64,000 bases of DNA from Melieria omissa (Eukaryota > Arthropoda > Insecta > Diptera > Ulidiidae). The notes under the pieces were generated by a model. That model saw only the letters and a program-made list of their open reading frames with translations, searched no databases and was not told the origin of the DNA. The DNA lies in the NCBI GenBank assembly GCA_963971225.1, contig OZ020269.1, positions 43,979,264 through 44,043,263 on the forward strand, given 5' to 3'. Position numbers and translations under genes: made by a program. Below are positions 1 through 13,296 of this stretch, in pieces (positions within the stretch are counted from its first letter, which is position 1; every line of letters begins with the position of its first letter).

Positions 1-141
1 CAGATTGTGCAAAATGCCAATCATACATGTTTCTTGACTTTGGCAGTCCCTCAAACTAGCACGAAACTCCCCGTGCAAGCTATCGTACTCCAAGAGCTTA
101 CAAAATTGCTCCCACCTCGTCATTTCCACGTCTTCGAATAA
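1..141 (+). pseudogene. BEL/Pao retrotransposon fragment (region after the protease)
   Basis: Frame 1 reads an open stretch of 46 codons to a TAA at 139-141. It closely matches 48780-48905 in the full BEL element further right (shared QIVQNANHTCFLT and LPVQAIVLQELT), so it is a second copy of the same family. In BEL/Pao Pol this segment lies just after the aspartic protease. The copy enters from outside the window and loses similarity near position 115; flanking sequence beyond is not BEL-like. Confidence 0.75.
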
Positions 142-358
142 ACACCCACTTAATCTCGAACACCGCTCGTTTATTATTTCAACCGCTCCGCGCAGAACTT
201 TACAGAGATTTCATTTAATATAATTAAGTTTAATATAAAATAAACATTATTTCTGAAATATTTCAGCTTCCACGCGTAATCGCTCGAATTTTGATTACGG
301 GATGATATATGAATAAATAAATAAAATAACTGATAAATATTGAAACGAAAAGGCACTC

Positions 359-733
359 TGTGCTGTGCATGAACGCTTTTGCAAGCATACTTTTAGGCAT
401 GCACTGTGAAGTACTGTGAAGTCCGATATGGCAAGGTTCGCGAGAAATAGGCTGTGCGAGAATGGTCGAGCATTTTCCAATTGGAAGTTGCAAGAAACTT
501 CTGCGCGATAAGAAAACTGGTATAAAAGCAGCAGTGTGCAGCGCAAGGAGTCGAGTCGGTGTTGAGCAAGCAATGGGGAAACATGCAATAGTAGTAGTGT
601 AAAGTAGAACAAGTGTAAAGTTGTAAATAAAGCGATTGTTAGTTACTGCGTTTGTGCTGAATAATTGAAGTTGTTTTATTTTCAAATACAATCAAAACGA
701 ACCGTCGATAACGAACTGTGGAATTTCGTAACA
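359..733 (+). repeat. Probable solo LTR
   Basis: The segment begins TGTGCTG and ends CGTAACA, has a TATA-like GTATAAAAG near 521-529 and an AATAAA signal near 625, the expected order of U3, R and U5. No paired copy, primer-binding site or coding interior is visible and I find no clear target-site duplication, so both limits and the LTR assignment rest on composition and signals only. Confidence 0.4.
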
Positions 734-797
734 ATATAAATATAACTATTTTTGAAGATTTCAAATCAATTTACTGCATAAACATAGCAAACACATT

Positions 798-1340
798 AGG
801 GTAGTTCAAAATAACGTGCAAATATGTGGGCAAATGCATGTCATTTCAAATATTTGCCATCAACACTGAGCACACTTTTTAAAATTTCATGGCAAATCGG
901 TTGCAGAACAAAATCACAGATGTTTTTGAAGAATAAATCAAGAAGAAGAAGAATCAAATATTTGCGCCGTGGGAGCCTGCGAAAATAAAGAGCACGCATA
1001 AGTTGCTGCCGCTGTGGAATCCGTTCAATTCACACCTCTAACTCCAGCGGTTCTTGCAAATAACTTAAAAATGTACGAATTTCTTCCTCCGTCCACTTTT
1101 TATTCGGTTTTTTTCTTTGTATTTTCTTTTTCGTCTGCTTTATCTCGACAATTGTAACAGCTGATTGATTGGCAAATCTTGCCCATGCCGAAAAATATGC
1201 AATGGTTTTCAGTGTGGCAAATTTGCAGCTGCTCGGCATGGGCAAATGTGTACATTTTGTTGTTGCGTTGAAAATATTTGCCATCACATTTTGCAAATGC
1301 CATGATGCCAGACCGTTTGCACGTTATCCTGAACTTCCCT
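798..1340. mobile_element. Small TIR element with a Myb/trihelix-type remnant (Harbinger-like MITE?)
   Basis: Left end AGGGTAGTTCAAAATAACG and right end CGTTATCCTGAACTTCCCT are imperfect inverted repeats of about 26 bp. GCAAATATTTGCC-type motifs recur inside both halves. On the minus strand, about 1030-1140 encodes KKWTEEEIRTFLSYLQE, which resembles the SANT/Myb-like helix of the second protein of PIF/Harbinger elements; that link is an inference. The flanking duplication is unclear (ATT on both sides). Confidence 0.5.
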
Positions 1341-3135
1341 ATTCTAAGTCCAACCACAACGCCATTAGCAGCAGCAATATCTGGTCTGCTGTTGACTTTG
1401 AAGCTGCAAAAATACTCTAGCTTCCGTAGGAAGGTACCTCATACTCGCGGAAGTTTTGCTATTATGTTCCTATTTTTACATGTTCCTATTTTTTCATGTT
1501 CCGATTTTTCGGCTACCGTTTTTTCGTGGCTTCCTTCTCGGTGTTATCCGAAATTATGTGCTTCTCTTCTCAACGCGTGAGTGAGAGAGCGAGTAAGAGG
1601 AGTATACCTACTCGTTAGCGATCGAGTAAGTGAAGTATACATATCCGACACCAAACTTCTCATGTGCAGTAAAAAGTTATCCGATGCAGATCTCTATTAG
1701 AAATCTCCGAACAAAATTGAACCACCTAACAAATTTCCAAAGCGATGTTTTTGATTGACGAAGCTATAGAGATTTTTTTAAAAAACGATCCTGACAGCGG
1801 AAGGAGTTTTAAAGTGTCCCAGGCGGTAGCCACGAATATCAATTGCTACAAGGAAATTTATTTTACGTTGAAAAAAAAGCTGTTCAGCAAACATTGGACC
1901 ATTTTTTTGTGAAAGAAAGCTGACTTACAACAACAGCCACTATGGACCCATCAGACAGTGATTAATTTTTATTTTGTTTTTATAAATTAATTGAATATCT
2001 TATTTTGTTTTAATTGGTTTTTTTTTTGTTTTTTGTATGTATGTATGTAAAAAAATTTTATATTATTTTTGTGTTTTAAATGTTCACTTTGTTCAATTTT
2101 TAAAAGGTTTTTTTTCCTAACCCTGGAACCTATCTTCGATGTTTACATGGTTTGCGATAGAAAATCATAATTCACCTTGCGTCGTTTCAGTTTGTGTCGT
2201 GTTTTTTTGGAACGTAATCACGACGCAAAGTGAGGTATGGGTGTATTTGAAGAAGTGTTGCGACTTAAGTGTCACTTATCGGCTAGCAATATAAATTCAG
2301 AAGAAATTTTTCTGTGATCTGGACTAAATTTATTAGAAAAAATTGTAAAATGGGACTTCAGTGAAACACTTTCAAATTTTAGTTTAATCGTGCTATATAT
2401 TGTAATATTTCTTAATACTTTGTGTATCGGTGTCAAGTTGCGAAAGAAGTTTTTCAAAACTGAAACTTGCAAAAAACTATTTGTGCTCCACCTTGTTTGG
2501 AAAGACTTAGTTGTTTGTCATTTTTATCAATTGAAAGAGACACATCATCGACAATTGACTTTAAAAATGCAATAGACGAATTCAGTTCAATAAAAGCAGG
2601 AAAACATCTTTTCTAAATAACACTTGTTTACAAATTTTCGAAAAGTTTTCCCTCGAAGATTGCAATATTTAATTTTTAACTTAAAATTTTCTGCAAAATA
2701 TGCAAATACAAAATTCGAAGTCAGAAATTAAATTTCGTAATCTCCGAGATTTTGCTATTTAACTTTAACCAGTAAAAATGTAGAATTTTGAAGGACACAT
2801 TAACAAAAAGGAATCATCTGATTTTACTTAAATAAACTGCGGTTTATTATCCAATTCTTATACTGTATTTCCACTGAGCGCTTAAATGCATTTAAGGGCT
2901 CTGTTAAATTTGACAACTGTCAAGAGTTTCCACCAAAACTGAGTTTACTCCAACAGCTGGGTTTTGTTTACATTTTCATTTGGATAAATCAAATTCTGCA
3001 TTTGTTTCTGGGCAGCCACAGCTATACCCATCGCCGCCACCTCCTTGTATACGTATGAGTGGTTTCTTGTAGCCTCCCTAGTACTAAAAACCACTCCGCT
3101 TTCCTTCTAAACAGTCTAGGAATGTCTACGTTTTT
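1341..3135. other. Unassigned AT-rich DNA
   Basis: I recognise no gene here. A 55-codon open frame at 1745-1912 has no recognisable motif. A short (TGTA)n tract lies near 2035-2050. Inverted copies of TTGCGTCG and CGACGCAA at about 2178-2185 and 2221-2228 could form a hairpin. The rest looks like decayed repeat DNA. Confidence 0.5.
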
Positions 3136-3207
3136 AAATTTGTGAAAATTTATTGCATTTGTGAAAATTTATTTCATTTGTCAATGTTTATTTCATTTGT
3201 GAAAGTT
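3136..3207 (+). repeat. 19-bp tandem repeat, about four copies
   Basis: ATTTGTGAAAATTTATT(G/T)C-like units follow each other four times at a 19-bp period, immediately upstream of the plus-strand I-clade LINE. Confidence 0.7.
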
Positions 3208-3489
3208 GTCGGGTGATTGATATCAGAGCTGTCTGAATTTTTAATGTCAAGAGGGTTCATGAGAAGTTCCACGTTTTTATTTTCTTTTTCCGCATTTATT
3301 ATTGGCAAATAATATAAGTTTTGACCTAAGCTCTCGGGCGAGTAAGATCTTAAACCAACCGTCTAAGCGTAAAGTTGAATTAAGTGACTAATACTTTCAT
3401 CGCGCTCTCGTGCAAAACCTACGAGTCTAAGCAATGAACGAGCCACCCGACGTGGACGGGGGGCCCCGCTCCCTTCCAAACTAGACAAA

Positions 3490-4787
3490 AAACATATCGA
3501 AATAAAATCTCCTGGACCTAAATATTTAGTGATGAAAAGAATAAACAGTGACGAAACCTTAATTAAAGTGTCTCCATTTCTTATCAAAAAAGTGATCGAC
3601 GGTGTATGTGGGCAGGTCGACACGTGCAAAAAATCAGAAGTGGTGATATTCTCATTTAAGCGATCAACCATATACAAGCACAGAAACTCGCTAAACTAAC
3701 AAATTTATCCCCCAATATACAAGTACAAATAACGATGCACTCTTCTCTGAATTTTACCAAAGGCGTTGTCTATTGCAACGACCTCCGTGGAATACCCGAA
3801 AACGAAATCTTAGAGGAACTCAAAGATCAAAGCGTGAGTGAAATTAGTAAAATTATGCGAAAGGAAAATAATGACAGCTCAACACTTATCGAAACCGGCC
3901 TCGTAATAATCACCTTCTCGGCGCTCTCACTACCTGACACGATTTCAATCGGTTACGAAAAAATACACATTCGGCCCTACATACCCCTGCCTCTTCGATG
4001 CAAAAACTGTCACCGCTACGGCCACATCACTAAATACTGCAAAAACCAAAAGCTCTGCTCAAACTGCTCCCAAATATACCACACATCACCGGACTCAACC
4101 GAAAAGTGCCAGCATCCGCCCGCCTGCCATAACTGTAAAGAAAACAACACCATCGACGCCGACCACTCGCCCTACTTTAGAAGCTGCCCTATATTTATCA
4201 AACAAAAAGAAATGCAAGCAATTAAAACTCTCCAAAAAGTGGACCATAAAACTGCCCACACTATATACAAACAACAACGCCAACAATCAAGTACATTTGC
4301 CAACATTCTACGAACACCAACAGTGTACAGCTCGAGCGACGAGCTCTTAGCAGCGGCTCTCACAACGTCCAACAGCTCCAAAAACAAACAGCTCCACAAC
4401 AACAACTCAAACTCTACTCTAACTACTCAACGTCCTTCGACGCAATCCACTTACACTCCAGCAATGGTCCGCAGCAACAACAGTACGAATCCCACAAACA
4501 CAAAGCTCAACTCTGTTTCAAATCAACACACCAGCCAAGCAAACAGCAATACTACTGCGTCCGCAGGTCGTCCCTCAACGACAAATAAATGCTGCGAATC
4601 CCCACAATTAACAGAAACGAAAATCAAAATATTCCCAACAAAAACCTCAAATCGCACGATCAAGCAACTAAAAGCTAAAGCTAAAGGACAAATAGGCAAA
4701 ACCAAACTAAAAATGATCAACCATAAACAAGAAAGCAACCACTTAAACACAGATGATAGTGTTGACTTTATTTATTTAAGTATTTAA
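3490..4787 (+). pseudogene. I-clade LINE ORF1 (gag-like nucleic-acid-binding protein), frameshifted
   Basis: ORF1 proteins of I elements bind the element RNA. From about 3490 one frame reads KYLVMKRINSDETLIKVSPF, typical of the N-terminal domain. Near 3675 the frame changes, and from 3678 the second frame runs to TAA at 4785-4787 (KGVVYCNDLRGIPENEILEE). Cys/His clusters starting CKNCHRYGHITKYC and CSNC follow at about residues 90-110 of the 3735 frame, then CHNCKENN. The C-terminal third is low-complexity Ser/Thr/Asn/Gln. One frameshift breaks the gene; the second frame is otherwise open. Confidence 0.85.
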
Positions 4788-4960
4788 TATAATACACTAA
4801 CATGTCACTATACTCCAATGGAATATAAAAGGGTACACAAACAACTACATCGACTTACAACTACTCTTAAAATTACACACCCCGAAAATAGTGTCTCTCC
4901 AAGAAACACACATACAACACGTCCAAAATTTACCTATACCTATCAACTACCACTTATATA

Positions 4961-5909
4961 CCTTGTGACCGAAAAGTTTCCGGAAATTTTAAATAAAACG
5001 CAAAATTCTTAATCTTCATCAATATTTATTTTATCTCCTTCAAAATATGCTCCATTAGAAGCGATACACATACGCCAACGTTTCTTCCAATCATCAAAAC
5101 ATTTTTTATAGGCGCTTTCCGGTATGGCTTTGAGTTCCCTCTGCGAATTCTGTTTTACGTCTTCTATGGATTCAAAACGCGTTCCTCTGAGTGGTAATTT
5201 GAGTTTGGGAAACAGGAAAAAGTCACACGGTGCAAGATCAGGTGAATACGGTGGCTGTTCGATGGTATTTATTGAATGTTTGGCCTTAAAATAGTTGATA
5301 ATGTTGGCTCGGTACGAGGGAGCATCATCGTCATGAAAAATCCATCAATTATCCTTCCACAATTGAGGCCGTTTACGGCGGATATTTTCACGCAAACGTT
5401 TTAAAACAGTCAAATAATAGTCTTTACCGACTGTTTGTCCTTCAGGGACGAATTCATGATGCACCACACCACGAATATCGAAGAAAACAATCAGAATTAC
5501 CTTGATTTTCGAGCGACTTTGGTGTGGTTTTTTCGGTTTCGGCTCGTCTTTTCCTCTCCATTCCGATGATGGCGATGATGACATTTGCATGTCGTACTCG
5601 TAGACCCATGTCTCGTCACCAGTTATGATGCGTTCCAGGAAAGTTGGATCGGAATTGGCACGATCAAGCACGTCGAAAGAGACCTGTTCACGGTACTCAT
5701 TTTGAAGAAAATTCTCAACAAAATCGCAACGCACTACTGAGGTGAACTGGTTTCAACAGCTGCCGTAAACAAACTGTCTGACAGATCGCGCTCATTTTTG
5801 GCATAGTAATTAAGGACAGTGCTACCAACCTACAGAAACTTAAAATATCGAAAAATATACAGCGCGCGAATTTTAAATGAGAATTTCCGAAAACTTTTCG
5901 GTCACAATG
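4961..5909 (-). mobile_element. mariner-like transposon A, internally deleted
   Basis: Terminal inverted repeats of about 29 bp (left TTGTGACCGAAAAGTTTCCG from 4963; the right end matches with few changes) lie between TA dinucleotides at 4959-4960 and 5910-5911. The element interrupts the LINE endonuclease. At 949 bp it is shorter than the usual 1.3 kb because the DNA-binding half of the transposase is missing. Confidence 0.9.
5009..5734 (-). pseudogene. mariner transposase, catalytic half
   Basis: The reading frame of 242 codons has one in-frame TGA (5342-5344). It carries TGDETWVYEYD (first catalytic Asp), HDDDAPSYRA (second) and PPYSPDLAPCDFFLF (third). The second and third Asp are separated by 34 residues, the D34D spacing of mariner proteins. 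The paired helix-turn-helix region normally before residue 120 is absent; a short non-homologous stretch joins the 5' UTR to MRCDFVENFLQ. It ends at TAA 9 bp outside the start of the LINE-proximal TIR region. Not functional as it stands. Confidence 0.88.
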
Positions 5910-8900
5910 TACATCTGGCCACACACGGAACGCGTTCGGCGGCTCCGCACTTCTTGTCCACAACTCTTTGCAACATAAACATACCAACTCAACTGTAAAT
6001 AACTTTGACGTCACGAACGTTGTCATCCAATCTAAGCTGAAATTCATAATCGGCTCCACTTACATTCCACCCAATACATCACCTACTTACAATAACCTAC
6101 AAAACATAGTTCCACAATCCAGATTACCTGTACTAATTACGGGTGACTTTAATGCCCATCACACTAGTTGGGGCGCCAAAAACAATAATAGAAAGGGTAA
6201 AACGGTATCCAAATTCATAACACAATCCTCACTAACACTCCTAAACGACGGCTCGCCTACCCATTACTCCACCCACCACACATTCACACACATTGACCTA
6301 TCAATCGCATCCCCAATCATCGTCATACAATGCCATTGGCTAACAAAGTCGCAGCTCTTCGGTAGTGACCATTTCCCAATAATAATCTCTCTCTTCCCCG
6401 ACAATAGTCCTGAAGTAGTCCTAAACCGTCCCAAATTCAACCTAACTAAAGCAAACTGGACCAAGTTTCACCTCTTAGCAAACCATTTTAGCAACAATAG
6501 ACCGGTTAGTGCAAATATCAACAAAGAAACTGCAAATATCCACAGGATCTTACTTCAAGCTGCCAATGAATCCATACCCCAAACATCAAGAAAAAGAAAA
6601 TATACAGTCCCATGGTGGAACGAAACTCTACAAGAACTAAAGCTAGAAAAAAATCGCCAATGGAATAAATTAAAAAGAAATATCACGAATGACAATATAA
6701 TTCAATACAAAAAGCTCGTGCAAAATTTAGGCGCAACCTTAAGCTAGCTAAAACAGAGTCGATTAGTCAATTTACTGCAAATATTAACCCTCACACACAA
6801 CCAGGTAAAATATGGACAACCATTCATTCCTTCTGCGGACTAAAACCCAAATCGTCTATTCATTGTATTGATACGCAACTCCCAAACGGAAATACAACTA
6901 CAGAAAAAACGGAAATAGCGAATTTATTTGGACAATCTTGGTCGAAAGAAGCACAAAATAATAACTTTTCTTCAACATTTCAGCAATGCAAACATGATAC
7001 CATCAAACAAACATACACCCTAATACCCAGCAAATCAGCTTCCTTTATCGAAGAAAAAATCAGCTACTTGGAGTTAGACATTGCAATAAATAGACTAAAA
7101 GGCAAAACACCCGGTCTTGACCGCATATCCTACCAAATGATACAACACTTACCAAAAACCACAAAAAACCGACTCCTTGATCTTTTCAACAATATTTTCA
7201 ATCAATACTTACCGCAGATATACAAAAAATAGTATAAGGTATAAAAGTAAAGGTAATTCCTATACTAAAACCGGACGTCGATAAAACCTTAATAAAATCG
7301 TACTGACCTATTTCTCTCAACCCATGTTGCTCAAAAGTACTAGACAAGATCATTGCCAATAGACTATGGTGGTTTGTCACCACAGACAAACTTCTACATA
7401 GTCATCAGATGGGCTTCAGGAAGGGAAAATCATTGTCTGATTTTCTAGTATATCTAGTCTAGATATCAGATCACTCAATCCCTCTCAGCGAAAAACACCT
7501 TTCACTCGTCTCTCTCGACTTCTCCAAAGCCTTTGACAAAGTGGGAATGCACTCCATTTTGAACCAACTGAGACATTGGAATATCGGCCCAAAAATTTAC
7601 CGATAAATAAAGAATTTTATGACCAACAGAACTATCAAAATAAAAATTAATTCCCATTACTCTGAACAATATTCGCTACAGAATGGTATCCCACAGGGAT
7701 CACCGTTATCCGTTATACTCTTTCTCATTGCGTACAATAAGCTTAATAACATCATTTCCCTTCACAAGGAATTAAACTTCCTGGCATATGCCGATGACTT
7801 CATTATTATTAAAAAAATGAACAAAACAAAAACCCTCTGCTAGACCTCAGCAGCCTACATAATGACATTGCCAACTGGTCCCAATATTCAGGGGCCCAAC
7901 TATCACTGCAAAAATGCAAACACATCCACATATGTAAAAAACACAACTGCCAGGTTACCACCCTCTGCAACTACATCAACATAAGCTCAGTTGACAACTT
8001 AAAAATACTCGGACTTATATTTAATAAAAGATACAAATGGAATAGTCACATCGACTACCTAGTATCTGCACTTAAAAAACGACTCGACTCGTCGTTAGTA
8101 TCAGCAGTAAAAGCTTTGGTTATATCAAAAATCAACTACGGCATATACTTATACGCATACGCACCAAAATCTACTACAAACAAGCTGAACTCAACCATCA
8201 ATTCCAGCATACGTACCGCCCTTGGCGCTTTCAAAACAACCCCAATCATATCCTTAAACTCCGAGGCCAATATCCTACCGTTGAACACCAATAGAGATTC
8301 TATTACAGCTAAACTTTTAAAATCTGTCATAATAAATGACCACTCCCCCCTTCCTACGCTCCTATCCAAAACTCCACAAAAAAGAATTAATAAATCACCA
8401 CCCTGTCTAAACAGGATAACAAACTTAGCAAAACAATTCGATATCCCAATAAATTTTAAACCTTACAAAAACTCCAAAACACTGCACTGGAAACTGGATC
8501 ACTCAACAATAAACACAAATGTAACCGCTCTTAAAAAAAAACTGTACTCCTCCACTAGTACTTAGAAAGCAATTCTACGCAACTATCGAAAAACTCCCAA
8601 ATTTCAAGTTCCTATACACGGGCGGCTCCAAAAACAACGTCAAAGCTAGTTACATCATAATTCTAAACAAAAAAATTATACAAATAGCACACCTTCCTAT
8701 CTATAGCTCAAGTTTCTCTGCCGAACTTATAGCCATTCACGAAGCTATCAAATACGCAGCAAAGCTACCAGGTAAATTCGCAATTTGCACTGACTCCCTC
8801 TCTTCTATCGACTCAATAAAAAACCTAAACAACCAAGACTTCTACCTCAACTCAAATCGTAGCTTTGTACTAGAGAAACCAAATAAGCTAAAACTAATCT

Positions 8901-9630
8901 GGGTCCCAAGTCACGTACAGATACCCGGCAGTGAATGTGCCGACATAGCAGCTAAAAATGCCATAAACGCACCGCTGACAATTACACCCAACGTAGTCTT
9001 CTCGGACATAAAATGCTTTTTAAAATCACACTTCCTCCAAAAACACCAAAACGATAATAACAATTTTTCACAATGGTACTCAAACATATCACAAAACTCC
9101 AAGACAATATACGAATACCTCAAAATTAGTACAACTTCCCTGACTAGAAAAGACCAAACAAAAATTATAAGACTAAGGCTAGGACACAATAGACTCACAC
9201 ATAAACACTTAGTTGACAAAAACCTGTCTGACACCTGTAGCTTTTGCAACGGCCACACAATCAATATCCAACACATCCTTGATAAATGCACATTCTTCGA
9301 CACTTACTGACGTTCATTTCCACACACAATACCTTCAGACCTACTCAAAAACCCTTCAATTAATAACCTAATAACACAAATAAATTATTTAAAGTTTTGC
9401 AATCTATATAATGAAATATGAACATATTATTCAACCCCAGCGTACTGCACACTTAACATCAATCACTCACACCAATTAAACTTTTAAGCTCACCTAAATT
9501 AACTTTATGATAATAGTATTAATATATTAAATTAATTGCACTACTAACACTTCGTTCAATAATGTGTGTGACTAACTAATTTAAACACATTTTTTTGCCA
9601 AAATTCTTTTTTCATCTTTCATCAAAATTT

Positions 9631-10688
9631 TTATTCATCAACATAGTCCCCTTTTAGGGAGATACAATCATTCCAACGCTTTTCCAATCTTTCGATACCG
9701 CCTTTGTAGAAAGGCGGTACCGATCGGTATTTTGCCTTCAAAATAGGCGTTAGTTTCGGCGATTACTTCATCATTTGAGCCAAATCTCTTACCACGGAGC
9801 ATCTTTTTGAGGTCTGCGAAGAGACAGTAGTCGCTGGCGGCCAGATCTGGAGAATACGGGGGATGAGGAAGCAATTCGAAGCCCAATTCATGCATTTTTG
9901 CCATCGTTTTCATCGACTTGTGACACGGTGCATTGTCTTGGTGAAACAACACTTTTTTCTTCTTCATATGGGGCCGCTTAATCGCGATTTCTTCTTTCAA
10001 ACGTTCCAACAACGCTATATAATAGTCGCTATTGATTGTTTTCCCTTTCTCAAGATACTCGATGAATATTATTCCGTGCACATCCCAAAATACTGACGCC
10101 ATAACCTTGCCAGCCGATGTTTGTGCCTTTGGACGCTTTGGGCGGCTTTCACCGGTTGCATGCCACTCAGCAGACTGCCGATTTGACTCTGGAGTGAAAT
10201 GGTGGATCCATGTTTCATCCATTGTGATGTACCGACGCAAAATCCGACTTGTTGCGCGTAAACATGTCCAAGCAGCTCTTTGAATCATCGATTCGTTGTT
10301 GTTTTTGCTCCGGTGTGAGCAAACGCGGCACCCATTTCGAAAACACCTTTTTCATAACCAAATATTCGTGTATTATGGTGTGTACACTGCCTGCTGATAT
10401 CTTTAGAATGTCAGCAATCTCCCCCACTTTCACTTTACGGTCGGACATAATGATTTTCAGTGTTTTTTCAACGTTTTCCGGAATAACAGCGTCATTTGGC
10501 CGTCCAGTAGATGGAATGTCATCGGTGTCTGTACGACCACGTTTGAATTCGGCATACCAATAAGAAATGGTTCTTTTTGATGGAGCAGAGTCCGAATAAT
10601 GTTTTTCAAGCCATTCCTGGCATTGAACAGTATTTTGTTTCATTAAAAAACAATGATAAATCAGCACACGGAATTGCTTTGAATTCAT
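9631..10688 (-). pseudogene. mariner transposase with two frameshifts
   Basis: The N-terminal frame (10688 to about 10245) begins MNSKQFRVLIYHCFLMKQ and covers the helix-turn-helix DNA-binding region and the WVPRLLTPEQK linker. After a frameshift near 10245 a second frame contains MDETWIHHFTPES, LFHQDNAPCHKS and PPYSPDLAASDYCLF, the three catalytic Asp motifs of a D34D enzyme. A second shift near 9715 precedes the normal end (DYVDE, stop at 9631-9633). All domains are present, so only the two indels separate it from a full-length protein of about 350 residues. Confidence 0.9.
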
Positions 10689-10721
10689 TTTTTTTGAAAA
10701 CTCAAAAGTAGTGTCACTTAA

Positions 10722-11446
10722 GGCAGGTTCTCACCTTGTGGATCCGAAAAAGTGCACTTTTTTTAGGACTTTTTTTTGAGAAAATGGTTAAAGATACAAC
10801 GCTGAAAATTGTTTCTGGATATGAACACACATTTATTTAGAGAATACAATTTTTCAAATTGAATGAATCAAAAAAAGGGGGGGAGGGGGCGTCCATCAGT
10901 GGCGGCATGTCGGCGAGGAGGTGTCCCGCTACCAGAAGTGATTCCGTCAAAACCCGTGATCGGAAACACAAAAATCGAACACATTCTTAATGTGTACCGT
11001 ATTATCTATTGAATGAACCAAGATCATGAAAAAAAAATCAAAATTACAAAAGTTATGAGGTTTTGAAAAAAAAATTAAGATTTTCGCATTTTTTTGTTCA
11101 CTTATTATTTTTTTAAATAAACAATTTTCAATATTTTTGGCTGATCGGTGGTTCATTCATTAGAAAAAACCCTAAGGAACATTTGGAAAAAATTTGGTGA
11201 CGATTGGTTCATTCCAGCGCCTTCAATCACTTCCGTAAGGTCCGAAAATGTGGTTCTGAGAAAAACGCGTTTAAAGTTTAAAGCGCGCTTGGCCGGTGCT
11301 CTACACTGCTCTATGTAACGGCCTGTAACTTTTGTAATTTTTCAGATTTTGATCTGAAATTTCTGGAGTACATTTTTGAAACATATATCTACACGATAAG
11401 GCAAAAAAAAATTGTTGTTTTTTTTTCCACAAGGTGAGAACCTGCC
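10722..11446. mobile_element. TTAA-site MITE (piggyBac-type target)
   Basis: Inverted termini GGCAGGTTCTCACCTTGTGG and its complement at 11427-11446 are flanked by TTAA at 10718-10721 and 11447-11450. It sits inside mariner B, so it is younger. The 725 bp contain no credible gene. A block around 11210-11280 ending AAAACGCGTTTAAAGTTT also occurs in two other non-autonomous elements of this window. Confidence 0.85.
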
Positions 11447-12070
11447 TTAAAGCACTGTAACTTGTAAACTAATGGTCGGATTGACATATAATTTTGACAG
11501 TAAGCCTAAAAAGGTTCACAATTTCGAAAAAAATATTGATTTAGTATTAGTGCCGCCATCTATGTGTCAGTCACACACATTATTGAACGAAGTGTTACAT
11601 ATCCTACACCCATATTAGCTTAAGGGGGAAAGCCACTGTGACTGTTTTTTTTTGTTTTAAATCAAAGCTTGTATATTCACAATTATGTGTACAAAATTTC
11701 AAGTCATAATTTCAAAAATTGACTAAGTTACAACTATTTTAAAATTTTAAAAGATACATGATTTCATTACGAGAGAAATGGACTCAAAACTTTAAACGCG
11801 TTTTTCTCGAAACGACTTTTTTTGAACTGGCGGCATCAATAACTCGAACAATTATGAACCGATTTCTAATTTTTTTTTTGTTTTGTTCGTCTTAGTAGTG
11901 GTTAAGGTTAAGCGTAGCCGATTTGGAAAATTTTGTTTTTTACTATTTTTTAAACTGTCTTAAAACCAAAAAAACAAGGTCGAAAACATGGAAATATTTT
12001 CAATCGGTCGCCATTTTGTGAAAAATCAAAATAAAAAAAAACGGCTACGTACAAAGATAGCTACATTCAT

Positions 12071-13120
12071 ACTAGTACAGTAAATTGGTATATTTTACTA
12101 AAAAAAAATACTTAATGGCTGAAAGTTAGAGGGTGTGTTCGGGGGCATGTCCTGAGTCTAAAACTGAGTTTTCGTATTCGAGGGGGTGGGGGAAGATACT
12201 ACCCCCTGCTTATTTAGGGGTGAGCTCGTTTTAATTCCTTATCTCCGGTGCTATTACTCGTACCGACAAGTCCGAGGGATCAAATTTGTGGGGAATAAAA
12301 TTATCTATCTAATGATAATAAAATCGAGGTCATAGGTCGATAAGGTGAATCACAATGGCCGGTCAAAGGTCAAAAGTGAGGGAAGTTTTTCGTTTTTCGT
12401 GAATATCGTGAAACCGAGAGTTTTTTCGCATACTACTTCAATACCATTTTAAAGTACTTGAAATTACCTACAAAATGAGTGCTCGAACACTCATCTACTA
12501 TAAATAGTTTGCCGTCAATCCAACGACCAAGTTGACCGCGGGCGCCGATGTTGACCGCGCGCGCTGTACGTGCGAGCACGTAGAGAGTGCAATGTATGCG
12601 CAATGAGTACTTCTCGCGCCGTGCGCGGCTCAACATCGGCGCGCGCGGTCAACTTGGTCGTTAGATTGACGGCAAACTATTTATAGTAGATGAGTGTTCG
12701 ACCACTCATTTTGTAGGTAATTTCAAGTACTTTAAAATGGTATCGAAGCAGTATGCGAAAAACTCTCGGTTTCACGGTATTCATGAAAAACGAAAAATTT
12801 CCCTCACTTTTGACCTTTGACCGGCCATTGTGATTCACCTTATCGACCTATGACCTCGATTTTATTATCACTAGATAGATAATTTTATTCCCCACAAATT
12901 TGATCCCTCGGACTTGTCGGTACGAGCAATAGCACCGGAGATAAGGAATTAAAACGAGCTCACCCCTAAATAAGCAGGGGGTAGTATCTTCCCCCACCCC
13001 CTCGAATACGAAAACTCAGTTTTAGACTCAGGACATGCCTCCGAACACATCCTCAAAATTTCAGCCATTAAGTATTTTTTTTTAGTAAATGTAATTTATT
13101 TGTCTCTATTTACTGTACTA
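12071..13120. repeat. Inverted repeat with arms of about 490 bp
   Basis: 12098-12590 is matched in reverse complement by about 12605-13088; for example GCATGTCCTGAGTCTAAAAC near 12144 pairs with its complement near 13025. The loop near 12560-12620 is GC-rich (GCGCGCTGTACGTGCGAGC). Small mismatches and one indel show the arms have begun to diverge. Confidence 0.9.
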
Positions 13121-13296
13121 TACAGATTACAATAAAATTTTATTTTTTTTTTTCTGAGTACGGGTTTTTGAGAAATCGATGCCGTCATGGAGGGGGAATT
13201 TTTTTTCAAGCGCTACGGGATCATCTCTATTGTTTAAACTATTTAATATTTTTTAATAAAAATTTGTGGAAATATTATTAGATGTCTGCTTAATAA

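Larger units (their letters stand above)
4801..9420 (+). pseudogene. I-clade LINE ORF2 (endonuclease, reverse transcriptase, RNase H)
   Basis: The endonuclease starts LQWNIKGYTNN at about 4813, is cut by a mariner (951 bp with its TA, so the frame is kept) and resumes at 5912 with GDFNAHHTSWG, THIDLSIAS and GSDHFPI. A frameshift near 6720 and stops near 7230 and 7460 break the reverse transcriptase, but GIPQGSPLS and the catalytic AYADD remain at 7690-7800. RNase H lies at about 8600-8960; its first catalytic Asp is lost (TGGSK where TDGSK is usual) while AELIAIHEA and TDS remain. A C-terminal Cys/His motif (CSFCNGHTINIQHILDKC) follows. TGA near 9418 ends the frame. Confidence 0.85.
9547..11595 (-). 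mobile_element. mariner-like transposon B carrying a nested TTAA-site element
   Basis: Perfect inverted repeats of 27 bp begin ACACTTCGTTCAATAATG at 9547 and mirror it at 11595, flanked by TA at 9545-9546 and 11596-11597. After subtraction of the 725-bp insert at 10722-11446 and one TTAA, the element is about 1.32 kb, the usual mariner size. It lies in the 3' UTR of the I-clade LINE. Confidence 0.92.

Noticed and set aside
3220..3300. Left end of the Tc1-like element beyond the I LINE
   Set aside because: AATGTCAAGAG is shared with sequence near 19640, but the match is too short and no transposase remnant accompanies it.
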